Assembly: GCA_026770575.1 (NCBI GenBank) | Contig: MU657166.1 | Span: 146,099 to 160,915, forward strand | Length of the DNA stretch: 14,817 nt | Reading direction: 5' to 3' | Source: Pelagophyceae sp. CCMP2097 | Lineage: Eukaryota > Sar > Pelagophyceae | Part shown: positions 1 to 7,979 of the stretch, one piece after another | Numbering within the stretch: the stretch's first letter is position 1 | How the letters are laid out: each line of letters begins with the position of its first letter | Notes under the pieces: model-generated | Database searches by the model: none | What the model saw: only the letters and a program-made list of their open reading frames with translations | What the model was told of the DNA's origin: nothing | Translations under genes and position numbers: made by a program

Positions 1-100
1 CGCGTAAGCTGCCCCCCCCCTTCCTGCTCTTCCACGACATGCGTCGCGTAAGCCATCCCCTCCGCGCCCTGCTCGTCCACGACACGCGTCGCGTAAGCTT
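1..100. repeat. Degenerate ~45-bp tandem repeat, related to the 12.2/13.1 kb repeat arms
   Basis: The string CGCGTAAG occurs at 1, 45 and 90, giving periods of 44 and 45 bp. Each copy follows a variant of a stretch reading CTGCTCGTCCACGACACGCG. The third copy (61-100) is identical over 40 bp to part of the 101-bp repeat arm at 13104-13204, and to its reverse complement at 12156-12256. The first copy is cut by the window edge. This is therefore a dispersed repeat family that also occurs here in tandem. No coding role is apparent. Confidence 0.8.
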
Positions 101-383
101 TCCTCCCCTTCCTGCTGCGGCTGCAAACACGGCGGAAGAGGGACGACGACGACGACGACGACAACGATTGCACCGTCATCGGTGTATTCAGTGTCCTCAT
201 CGCGCAGGACCTGGCGGCGCCGGACGGCGGCGACGAGGATGGCCGGATCTCGCGCTGCCAAAACGCATGGCGCGCCCGGGGAGTTGGTCGCCGTTCCGAC
301 AAAGAAGGAGAAAGACCCCGGGGCGCTCGGAGATCCGACTCGGGCGGCGCTGTAGTCGGGAGGCATCCTTTTACGGCGTCTCT
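101..383. other. Gene-free stretch downstream of the AI-2E gene, with a (GAC)7 microsatellite
   Basis: A perfect GAC trinucleotide run of seven units lies at 142-162. The rest is GC-rich and probably contains the 3' UTR of the minus-strand AI-2E gene, whose stop codon is at 384-386. Open frames on the plus strand here run into the antisense of that gene and are not convincing as genes. I see no RNA gene or terminator-like structure. Confidence 0.5.
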
Positions 384-2122
384 TCATTCGGCAAAGCCGC
401 TCGGCAGGTCATCGTCGATGTTTTCGCTCCAGGCGTCTTCTTGCCTTGCCACGGCGCGCTGCTCTCTCGCGCCGCCGTCGAGGATGGTGGCGAGGAGCGC
501 GGCAAGGGGGTGGTCGACTGAAGCTAGGTATATGCGGAGAATCGCCGTCATCGGGACCTACAATGGCCGTCATCGCGGTCGTCGGGAACCCAAGCGAGTC
601 GAGGCTCCTCGCGCGAGCATTCCAGAGGCCGTCGAGAGACCTTCTTTGAGGCGACTCACGGCGAGCACGAGGCCCGGTACTCCCCAGATGAAACCCCAGA
701 TCATCAACGAGAGAAGCACGACGACAGGGTGCAGCCTAGTTGGGTTTTGAAAAGACGGGGATTTGGCAGAGAAAATAAGGGAAAACGGACTTCATGGATT
801 TGCCGAAGAGATCAAGGAACGTACTTCATCGACTTTCCAAACAGTATGGGCTCGACGACATTCCCCATGACGGCGTGGAGCAGCACCAGCAGCGCAAACG
901 CGGCCAGCGACTAAGAAAGGGCGGTTGAAGAAACACGATATGATAGGGGTAAGCACCTTGACAGCCGAGGACTCTAGGCCGGTATGAAAGGAAGACGCAC
1001 CTTGACAGGTGACGATTCCGGCCCGATAATTACCACGGGCATGGGCAGCGCGATGGCCACCACGGCGCCGAGGTTCGGGACGAAGTTCGCAAAGAAGGCC
1101 ACGACGGCAAAGGCGAGCCACAAGTCGACGTGCAGCGCGGCGAGCAACAGCGCGGTGAGGCATCCCACCAAGAGGGAGAGGGCCAGTTTCCCTTTGATGT
1201 AAGCGTCGATTTGGCGGTCCACGCGCCTGGAGAACGACGACCCGCCGTCCAACGCGGATTCGGCGGCGGCGGGCGTCAGGAGCAGGTACAGCGTGAACAG
1301 GACCACCAAAGCCGTTGTCGAGAGGAGGGAGAGCAGGCCCTCGCCGAGGGAGAATACAAACGCGGTGACCCAGCTCGACAGCTCCAGACGGTCCGCCACC
1401 TTCTCCAGCGTCTGCGGCTTTCGCCAGCGCTTATCAATGCCTATTTCCTATGCTGATGTGCCTCTAGGATACGTCTTGTAGGAGACGTCCTGTAGAAGAC
1501 GTCCTATCGAAGAATGCCTCACCGTTGTTGTCGAGCCACCTCAGTGCGCGCACGAGGAAGGACCTGCGACGGTCCTTTGCGGCCATGGGCGTAGAATAGT
1601 GACTCACTTGACTTGCTCGGCGTATTCGTCAGCTCGTGACGTAAAGTCGCGCACAGACTCCGCCACCACCGCAGCCAACAAAGCCAGGCAAGATAGCGTG
1701 ATCCACAGCGCGACGAAGACCGCCACCGAGTGCGGCAGCGCGATTCTGCGGAGCCGCCTTTGTATAGTGATGAGCGCGGTGGAGAGGCGGCTCTTGGACT
1801 TTTGAGATGCGTCGCGTTTTTCCTCGTCTTCAAACGTCCGCGCGCGGCCCGTCAAAGCGTCGATCAGCGGCTGCAGCACGTACTTGAGCGACAGCGACAG
1901 GAGTAGCGGGACCTGCGCACGCGGTCGCGCGATAAAGGCGCTGGCAGAACGCACCAACGCGAACTTTAAACGTGCGAGGCCGTACGCCACGACTCCCGCG
2001 GCGCAGATGCAGAGGCACCACGTGCGCAGCCGCTCCTCCAGCTCGACCTGCGACGGCGACAGCGACGTGAACGTACGCCGCACCGGCGTCGGCGCAGCCG
2101 ACGCGAGCCGCCGGAGCTCCAT
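384..2122 (-). CDS. AI-2E / PerM (UPF0118) family membrane transporter, six exons
   Basis: Polytopic membrane protein of the AI-2E exporter/PerM family; in bacteria these export autoinducer-2 or act as antiporters, and the substrate here is unknown. Exons on the minus strand: 2122-1608, 1563-1523, 1440-1001, 910-825, 735-660 and 557-384. Reading phases match across all five introns and give 443 residues. Seen in the sequence: an N-terminal soluble part with one hydrophobic segment, a transmembrane segment near residues 128-156, then paired hydrophobic segments holding the family signatures NFVPNLGAVVAIALP, GNVVEPILFG and LHPVVVLLSLMIWG, the last running into VPMTAILRIYL. The tail is short and acidic. 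The start is the first ATG in frame; the frame stays open 5' of it as far as a TGA near 2278, so an upstream exon carrying a targeting peptide cannot be excluded. The gene lies on the same strand as the mL59-like and UBL-eL41 genes. Confidence 0.85.
953..1008. repeat. Local ~44-bp duplication containing a 5' splice site
   Basis: GCACCTTGACAG occurs at 997-1008 and again at 953-964. The flanking bases are similar but diverged. On the minus strand this gives two copies of CTGTCAAG|GTGC, the donor context at the end of AI-2E exon 3. Only the first can be used without reading through the in-frame stop at 974-976. Confidence 0.65.
1468..1509. repeat. 14-bp tandem repeat, three units, inside an intron
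   Basis: Three successive 14-mers at 1468-1481, 1482-1495 and 1496-1509 share the core ACGTCYTGTA with one or two changes each. They lie in the second intron of the AI-2E gene, just upstream (in transcript direction) of the branch and acceptor region. Confidence 0.7.
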
Positions 2123-3506
2123 GCACAGGCCAGCTCCAACGCCGAGCGAGTCGGCCGCCGATGCCGCCCGATAAACACTGATGGACTCCGGCCTTGAGGA
2201 CGGCCGAGGGAGCAGCGCAGCCGGGCCCTCTCCTCGCGCGAGCTCTTTTTTTGCCGAAACTTCTTTTCATAAGTCTCAACCGTTAGCGATTTTGCGACTT
2301 CGCCGCGGCTTCGTCAAGGCGGCCCCTCATGCTTCGTCGATCGGTTGGCCTTCTTGCTGGTATGCCACCCGGCGTGCGGCTTGACGTCGCGCGGGTTTGG
2401 CGCCCGATTGGCGCTGCCGGCAAGCGCCGAAAACGTGGCCGCAGAAGACTTTGGACGACGCCGTGCGGCGCCTTACGGACGACCTCGCTCTACTTCATCT
2501 CCGGGAAATGGACAGCTCTACGCCGAAGAGTCCGCAGACCCCTTCGTCTCGTTCCGCGGGAGGCGGCGATTCGGGGCGCGGGGCCACTCTCCTGTGGAAG
2601 GGGCGTCCCAGCTTGTACTCGGGACGCACTTCTGACGGCACCCGTGCCAAGGATCCTGTGGCGGCGGGGTTGCCGGGACCTGCTCGACCTCGACGGCGGC
2701 TTCATCATCAAGTCGAGTGGGCGCTGGCGGTCGACGTCTCCCGCGGCGCTTCAGAGCCGACGTCGTTCAAGACGCGGCTTCTCGTCGAGCTCCGTTGAGC
2801 GCTACCCTGGGACCCGGAGCTCTCCTGGGGGCGTCGAGCGCGTCTTCGCTGAGACGACTCGAGGCGTGCGCGTCGCGCGGCACCTCGGATCGCGCGGCAC
2901 CTCGAGTCGTGGGACGTCAGCGCCACCCAAGTCAACTCCTCCGGCCGGGGCCGCCGAGGCCCGAGGCCGCCGCGGCGGCAAACGGCGAGGCACGAAGGAT
3001 GCTGACTCGCGAAGTCTCCTCATCGGGGCCTCGATGAAATGGATTAATGGGCCTCTTTGCAGGCCGTCCTCTCTGTATCATGTCATGAAGACCGGCGACG
3101 CTGGTTGCGACTTGGCCCCGGCGTGGGGGGCGGTGGAGGCGCGCGGGCGGACGGCGTCACGGTCAAGACCCCAAATTTTGGCAACTCGACGGCGCATCTG
3201 TCGTCGGGGCATCCGTGTCCTAGACCGCCTTCAAAATGTGCCGAAGCGATGCGACTCCGTTTGGGAGCGAGTCGAGGGTGGGCTTGCCTCTCTCCGAGTC
3301 GTCGTCAAGCAAGGGCCTCTTCAATCGAGTGAGTTTCCTTCGGCGTCTCTGATGCCGCGGGGGGCACGGGTCCGCTCGGAGAGCCTGAGCGGCCCGCAGG
3401 AGGGCCCCCGCCGACGTCGATTGTACTCGCCTTTGGGCTGCCGATCCGGGCCCCCGCGCCAGTAGTCGTAAAAGGCGCTTATTTAAGCATCTCCCCGCGT
3501 GGGCGT
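2123..3506. other. Unassigned 1.4-kb region; protein-like pieces in changing frames
   Basis: No gene can be supported here. The plus strand has a 378-codon open frame (2329-3465), but its product is extremely arginine-rich and matches nothing I know. On the minus strand several fragments look more like ordinary protein, for example STIDVGGGPPAGRSG near 3430, TLDSLPNGVASLRHILK near 3260, VELPKFGVLTVTP near 3170 and LHDMIQRGRPAKRPINPFHR near 3060. They lie in different frames with no room for introns between them, as expected of a decayed gene or of a sequence with indel errors. The segment next to 2122 probably holds the AI-2E promoter and 5' UTR. Confidence 0.35.
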
Positions 3507-4077
3507 TTACAGGCGTGAGATCAAGCGCTTGATCCGAGCCTCGATGCCCGGCTTTGGCTTCTTCGCTTCGCGGGCGGCGCGGTAGGCGGCGATCTTCTGG
3601 GGCATGTCCGCCATCGCCTTGTCAATCCGCAAGGCGCGGTCCTCGCGAGTCCGGCCGCGCTTGTGCAACTTGTTCGGCCGAATAATAGCCTCCTGCGGGG
3701 GAACAAGGCGTCGGGGGGTCGGGTTCGAGGGCGGGGAGGCGAAAGGGAAGGCGAAAAAGGGGGCCTCTCCGCAGACGTACGGCTTTGGGGATCGCGTCCC
3801 ACTCGCGAAGCCATCCTCCATTCTCTTCTGAGAAGGTCCCAAACGATTCCGTGACTACCGCATACTTGCGCAGGACCTTTTGCTTGCGGATGCTGACCGC
3901 AGGGCGGAGCCAGCGCTTGGTGCCGTCTAAACGCGGCTGCGGCCGCATGGCTTGGACGCCGAGGCGCGCCAGCTTCGCAAACATCTTAGGCGATGCCACG
4001 CCCCAGCGCTGCGGGTCCATGACGCCCTTCATCGCGACCGCCTTGGCCGCAGCCGCCAACTTGAGCGCCGCCGCCAT
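3507..4077 (-). CDS. mL59: mL59-like mitochondrial large-subunit ribosomal protein, two exons
   Basis: Likely a structural protein of the mitochondrial large ribosomal subunit. Exons are 4077-3781 and 3692-3507, separated by an 88-nt intron with donor GTACGT and acceptor CCCCCGCAG. Both junctions are phase 0, giving 160 residues. Seen in the sequence: an Ala/Lys-rich N-terminus of the kind used for mitochondrial import, a basic middle with RPAVSIRKQKVLRKYAVV followed by NGGWLREWD, and a C-terminal half with RPNKLHKRGRTRED, then MADMPQKIAAYR and a KKPKPGIE tail. As I recall the mL59 (yeast MRPL25) family, it shares the basic KGHK..R block followed by a ...MP..I..Y/W helix. The start is the first ATG after a stretch without protein-like content. 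Assignment is from remembered pattern, so moderate confidence; that this is a real spliced gene is more certain. Confidence 0.65.
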
Positions 4078-4448
4078 CGCCGGCAACGCTCGGCAAGGTC
4101 GAGAGGGCACAAAAAGCCAAAATAAAGTCGGACAAGGCTTCAAACAAAGCCTTTCCGCAGGGTGCGGCCCTCCACCTCTGGTGCGCCTGAGCCAGGCGCG
4201 CACGCAACACCGGCCTCTAAGGAAACGGTGACCTCGTAAGTCTCTGTTCACACCTGAGTCCCACCCAGGATGGATTTTAATTCGAATACCCGGGAATCCA
4301 GGACCAGCGCTCGGCGGTCTCCCACGCTGGCTCCCCGTACAGCAGCCCTGTGCGCGCGCGGGCTCCACGGTGCGATCATCCGCCTCAGCCGCGGATTTGG
4401 GGCATTGATGATGATGATTACGTTCCCGTCACGCGTCGCTTTCGGCGC
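4078..4448. other. Intergenic region between mL59-like and UBL-eL41 genes
   Basis: This 371-bp gap should contain the 3' UTR of UBL-eL41 and the promoter and 5' UTR of the mL59-like gene, both on the minus strand. The long minus-strand frame that continues upstream of the mL59-like ATG has no protein-like content. I looked for tRNA T-loop patterns and found none that fold. Confidence 0.5.
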
Positions 4449-5035
4449 TTACTTGGCGCGCTGGCGCATCTTTCGGCGCTTGCGCTGGAGGCGGCGCGTG
4501 CGCTTCTTGACCCACTTCCAGCGCATCTTGGAGGTCGACTTCTTGTAACGAGAGGCTTCGCCGCCGCCGACGAGTTCGAGGAGGAGCTCCACGTTCGACC
4601 CGTCCGAGACGCCGTACTCCTCGAGGCACGTCGAGCCGACGGCCATCGACTTGGCGCCGCACCTACACGAAACGTGAGACACACGCCGCAATTGGACTTT
4701 CCGCCTCGCTTGCCGCGGGGGCACTCTTCGCGTCGTGCGCCGCCCGCCTTTATTAAGGCCCCGCCTTAGCTTCTCGTCCCTGGCCGCGGCGCGTTTGGCT
4801 CGGACGCGGCCGCGCACTGGAGGCGCTGGAGGTCGCACGGGATGAACGTGCGGTCCTCGATGACCTATCAGATTACCCGATGACCTTCCGCCGCCAATTC
4901 GCCGGCAATTCGGCTCTGAGGCGGGGGCCTTCGCGCGCGCGCCTAACGCACCTCCTTGAGGCCGTCGACGGTCATGGCCGGGTCGACGTCGACCGTGTGG
5001 GTCGTCCCCTCGACATTGAGGAAGAGCTGCACCAT
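4449..5035 (-). CDS. Ubiquitin-like domain fused to 60S ribosomal protein eL41, three exons
   Basis: Exons are 5035-4952, 4864-4818 and 4662-4449; phases match and give 114 residues. Residues 1-78 form a ubiquitin-like domain: strand VQLFLNVEG, strand THTVDVDP, helix MTVDGLKEVIED, then DLQRLQCGAK in the position of ubiquitin's QRLIFAGK, LEEYGVSDGSNVELLLELV, and a terminal GGG. An 11-residue linker (EASRYKKSTSK) leads into residues 90-114, MRWKWVKKRTRRLQRKRRKM plus QRAK, which match the 25-residue eL41 over almost its whole length. Domain end, linker and eL41 share the last exon, so the fusion does not depend on a predicted splice. By analogy with FAU (FUBI-eS30) and ubiquitin-eL40/eS31, a deubiquitinase would cut after the glycines, releasing eL41 for the 60S subunit. 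Inference: the cut product would be 36 residues unless an internal ATG at M90 is also used. The ubiquitin-like part lacks the Ile44-type surface, so it is probably a carrier. Confidence 0.9.
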
Positions 5036-5449
5036 TTGTGCTGCCTTGTCTGAGCGAAGGCGGTCTGAGCGATCACTTTGCCAACGGCACTCGAGAGAGA
5101 GGGTTTTCGGAGACTAAACGTACTTTGCAGTCGGGCGCGCCGACGAGGCGCGCGACGCCGGCGACGCGCCCGCTTCCGCGCCGCCGCGCTCCTTTTCGCG
5201 CCGCTTTGGCGACGTCGACGGCCATGTTTTGGGGCCCGGTGCTCGTCCGTGGGTCCCGGTCAATGCCTATGGTCGTATCGACGCTGGAGCCGCGCTGTGC
5301 GCGTAGCCGAGCACGTAGTCCACGCGCTCCGGCCTTGGCTCGCCGGCGCATGGCGCGGCGAGGCCAGAGTTCTCGTGGCGCACCGCGCGCAGGCGCGAAG
5401 CTTCGAGCTCTGCCGCAGCGCAAACCGCGTAAACGCCGGCGCCGCTCAT
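5036..5449. other. Upstream region of UBL-eL41, running into the plus-strand pseudogene
   Basis: The UBL-eL41 start at 5035 faces the plus-strand remnant that follows, so this 414-bp stretch lies between divergent genes. The part nearest 5035 is less GC-rich and is the likely 5' UTR and promoter of UBL-eL41. From about 5224 the plus strand may carry the original N-terminus of the decayed ligase (an ATG at 5224 and pieces such as VVHALRPWLAGAWRG), but nothing recognisable. Confidence 0.4.
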
Positions 5450-6210
5450 GGAACATGCGAGGCGGTGGGTTGATCCTGTCGCCTCGGTGGCGCGGCGGCG
5501 ATACGAAGAGCAGCGCGGCGCCGCGTTCTGCGACCGCGCCTTCCACGGCGCAGAGGTCCGCGAGTGCGCCCCGGCGTCTTGCGACGACGGCGGCCTACGC
5601 CCTTCTTCGCTGGGCCGACGCCCCGAGGCGCGGCGCCGAGGTCGTGGCTGCCCGAGGGCGCCGCGGTGTGCGTCCACGGCGCGGTGACGCGCCGCGCGGA
5701 CGGGGCGCTCGAGCTTGGGCCCGGGGCCGAGTGGTGCCGCCGACACGCGCGACGTCCTCGCCGCCGGCCCCCGCTGGTACCGCCGTGCGGCGCGGGGCCG
5801 CGTTGGCGGAAATGGCCGGGGGGGCGTCACGGGAGGCATCGCAGTGCTAGATGCGCGCCAGGGAAGGGTGCTTCCGAAGCGCGTACGCTGCCGGTATGGC
5901 GGCGCGAGACCCTGGTGCGGCGCTTGTTGGTCGGCCTGGCCGTGGCGCTGTGCGCGGCACGCGTGGTTTTGTACTCTATTCCGATGCGGCGGCGCGCGCG
6001 CACGAGCGTCCGCCGGCGGCCGCCGCGGGCGACGTTGAAACGAAGGTTCTCCGTGACGAGGAGCTCTGCGCCGTGCGCTGCGACGCAAGCGTTGAGACCT
6101 GATCCGCCTGGCGCTACGTGATCCCCCGCGGCCACGCGCTCTTCTGCCGCACGTGCGCCGCGCGCGCGGCGCGACTCGGACGAGTCCCCCAACTTCCGCC
6201 GACGAGTGCG
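5450..6210 (+). pseudogene. Decayed MUL1/GIDE-type RING E3 ubiquitin ligase
   Basis: Fragments in the right order for a MUL1/SP1 (GIDE-domain) ligase of the mitochondrial or plastid outer membrane occur in three plus-strand frames. They are: ARRRYEEQRGAAFCDRAFHG near 5490; LPEGAAVCVHGAVTRRADGA near 5660, which fits the GIDE motif (LP.G..V.V.G....DG.L.L); DVLAAGPRWYRRAAR near 5755; a hydrophobic segment LVRRLLVGLAVALCAARVVL near 5935; and a RING-like end, DEELCAVRCDAS then an in-frame TGA (6100-6102), then GHALFCRTCAARAARLG. Arg stands where Cys is expected in CAVR and IPRGH, and the last zinc pair (CPLC) is absent. Frame changes leave no room for introns. Both indels and lost zinc ligands point to a pseudogene, although sequencing indels could explain part of it. 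Confidence 0.5.
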
Positions 6211-6268
6211 ACGATTTCAGCGCGTCTCCCACCCGTAAACGAAGTGACCCGCGACGCCGGGGGACTGG

Positions 6269-6316
6269 CCCGCAAAGGTTAGGGCGGGATGACAGGGGAC
6301 GGACCCGCAAAGGTTA
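6269..6316. repeat. Short direct duplication at the 3' end of CTF8
   Basis: CCCGCAAAGGTTA occurs at 6269-6281 and 6304-6316, 35 bp apart, within similar flanks. The second copy contains the CTF8 stop codon (6314-6316 on the minus strand), so the end of the gene was locally duplicated into its 3' flank. Confidence 0.7.
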
Positions 6317-6700
6317 CGGAGGAATTACGACCTTTGGTCGGAGCTTGAAGAGCGCCTTTTGCCGGACGACGCCGGCGACGAGGAAGCTCGCAGTGTCCGC
6401 GCCGTTTTGGGCTTCGCGTTGGAGCACTATAAAGGGTTTCGGTAGGGTGACGAACTTTCCTTCCAATCGATGCACGCCCACGACGAGGTGCGGCGTCGAG
6501 CCCTGTTCAGCGTCGATAGGGGAGGCGCGCATGTCGGAAGGTCTCACCTCGACGAGGAATGTGCCGATCGGGTGGCCGTCGACACTCGACTCGAGCGTCT
6601 CCAAGTCCCCCTGCAGCTCCAAAAGCGACCACTCCAACACGCCGCCATTCGAGACCACGGGCACCATGCGCGTCGACGCACTCACGCCCACGCCGGCCAT
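6314..6700 (-). CDS. CTF8: CTF8, subunit of the CTF18-RFC alternative clamp loader
   Basis: CTF8 forms, with DCC1 and CTF18, the additional module of the CTF18-RFC complex that loads PCNA at replication forks and supports sister chromatid cohesion and the replication checkpoint in the nucleus. The product has 128 residues from a single exon, close to the ~120 residues usual for the family. The family pattern is seen in order: EWSLLELQGDLE (about 23-34), GHPIGTFLVE, LVVGVHRLEGKFVTLPKPF (about 72-90) followed by IVLQRE, and the closing block VVRQKALFKLRPKVVI. The start is the first ATG, about 22 residues before the WSLLELQGDLE motif. A 35-bp duplication sits at its stop codon. Its 5' side faces the foldback region. 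Confidence 0.9.
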   Translation of the reverse strand: MAGVGVSASTRMVPVVSNGGVLEWSLLELQGDLETLESSVDGHPIGTFLVEVRPSDMRASPIDAEQGSTPHLVVGVHRLEGKFVTLPKPFIVLQREAQNGADTASFLVAGVVRQKALFKLRPKVVIPP

Positions 6701-6756
6701 GACGCCGCGCTGCGGTTTGAAAAAGTTCGATGCTCGCCAAAAACTTGACTGGGAGA

Positions 6757-7632
6757 CACACTGACTGGGAGACAGAGAGCCTGTAACATTCGCATTTGTG
6801 TGAGGTCAATTTTGAGCTCATTCTCCGGGCGCCTCGCGCGCGGGCGCCTTGGCCCCAGGCGCCGAGCGGTTCTCAGGGGTCCGAGTATAGGGTCTCGTCT
6901 ATGGGCGGGAACCTTCTTTACTCGACGCCGGCACCTATAGCTCACATACGGGGGTGAAATGTGAAATCGTCTAAACTTAGAGGGGCAAGTACGACGCTCA
7001 GAGTCGGTTCTACCGCACACCTAAGAGATATGTGTTGGAGATCACCCCTCTCTATGAGCTGGTGCCAAAAAAAAATGTGGCGTTCGGGACTTCGTGCTTT
7101 CCAAAACTTGGCCGACGTTCGTACGAGGCACGTCATGCCCATGAAAAACTCGCTATCGGCCTACAAGACCGGCGCCGATTGGTGCGTCATCTGTAGGGCC
7201 ATGAAGCCGACGTCTCCAGCGAGTATCGCGGCACGAGGGGCCATAATCGACAACTTGGAAGAGTGTCGTGGAGACGCTACGTCGTCAGAGTGGAATCGGG
7301 TCGAAGACGGGTTTCTTTTCGTGATCTTTGTTTATCAGCCCCACGTACAGTGTCTTCCACAGCGCATATCTCTTAGGTGTGCGGTAGACCTTCCTCGTTC
7401 GCGCGTCATCGTCGCGCGAACGAAATTTGAATTCAGAGGAGCCGAGTTTGCTTCCCCTAGAGGCCTCTATACCCCAAACGTCTCGCCATATAGGGGACGC
7501 AGGTACCATACGGAGCGGCATCCGCGCTCTCCTTCCGCTTGGGCATGCGCGCTCGGGCGTCGGTGCCGCGAGAAGTTTTCTTCCGGAGGAAAATATACGA
7601 ATGTTACAAGAACTCTGTCTCCCAGTCAGTGT
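6757..7632. repeat. Foldback (nested inverted repeats) centred near 7196
   Basis: Outer arms 6757-6792 and 7597-7632 are inverted copies with 33 of 36 matches, containing CTCTGTCTCCCAGTCAGTGT. Inner arms 7006-7032 and 7365-7390 are inverted copies with one indel, containing CCGCACACCTAAGAGATATG. The two pairs share the same centre (about 7195 and 7198), so they are remains of one ~876-bp inverted duplication. The parts between the pairs are too diverged for me to align. The region is less GC-rich than the neighbouring genes. It may be a foldback transposon or an inverted gene duplication; I see no transposase. Confidence 0.65.
6981..7374 (+). other. Possible protein-coding fragment in the foldback (YRTPKRY motif)
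   Basis: After an acceptor-like AAACTTAG at 6973-6980, a plus-strand frame is open for about 130 codons with one TAG at 7194-7196. The first half reads like real protein: RGKYDAQSRFYRTPKRYVLE, then LYELVPKKNVAFGTSCFPKL and RSYEARHAHEKLAIGLQDRR. A donor-like GTGCGT lies at 7182, just before the TAG. The second half includes SSEYRGTRGHNRQLGRVSWR. The opposite strand (7521-7285) carries a related piece, RKVYRTPKRYALWKTLYVGL, from the other inverted arm. A different plus-strand frame is also open from 6961 to 7968 (335 codons) but its content is less convincing. I do not recognise the family; this may be an exon, a transposon ORF or two remnants of a duplicated gene. Confidence 0.3.
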
Positions 7633-7979
7633 GGAGAACCCGCAACGACGCAGACTTCACGAGCGATGGCCCAGAGAACACGGGATCACCCCGCGTTTCG
7701 AAGCAGAGGCGAAGGATCGTCCACAACCGCGGCCTCCTCCGGTTCGTCGGGATCCATGAGGGCTTTCGTTGCGACGAGGCCTGAGGGCGCGTTGGACGAT
7801 ACTCCTTCGGCAGGGCCGGGCCGAGACACGTGCCAATGCGGGGAGGCGGCTCTTCCCGGGGCCGAAGAAGAGAACACAAGCTTCCATTCCATGGTTCGAA
7901 CGAGATGCGCCTCTCATTCGCCAGGAGCGTACCCGGCGTGGCTTGTGGAGCTTCAGAATCCAGGATAAGAAGGATTTGA
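7633..7979. other. Gene-free stretch downstream of BRX1
   Basis: Both strands have open frames here (for example MDPDEPEEAAVVDDPSP on the minus strand near 7740), but neither has start, splice or family evidence. The part next to 7980 should hold the BRX1 3' UTR. Nothing else is recognised. Confidence 0.4.

Noticed and set aside
2329..3465. 378-codon plus-strand open frame as a gene
   Set aside because: Its product is extremely Arg-rich and matches no known family, and protein-like segments occur in other frames of both strands. I keep the region as unassigned.
5267..6310. 347-codon minus-strand open frame
   Set aside because: It is antisense to the MUL1-like fragments, and its content is the Arg/Pro/Ala-rich pattern typical of shadows in GC-rich DNA.
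7885..7910. Possible tRNA T-loop (GGTTCGAAC)
   Set aside because: The flanking bases form no T-stem, and no acceptor or D arm could be found around it.
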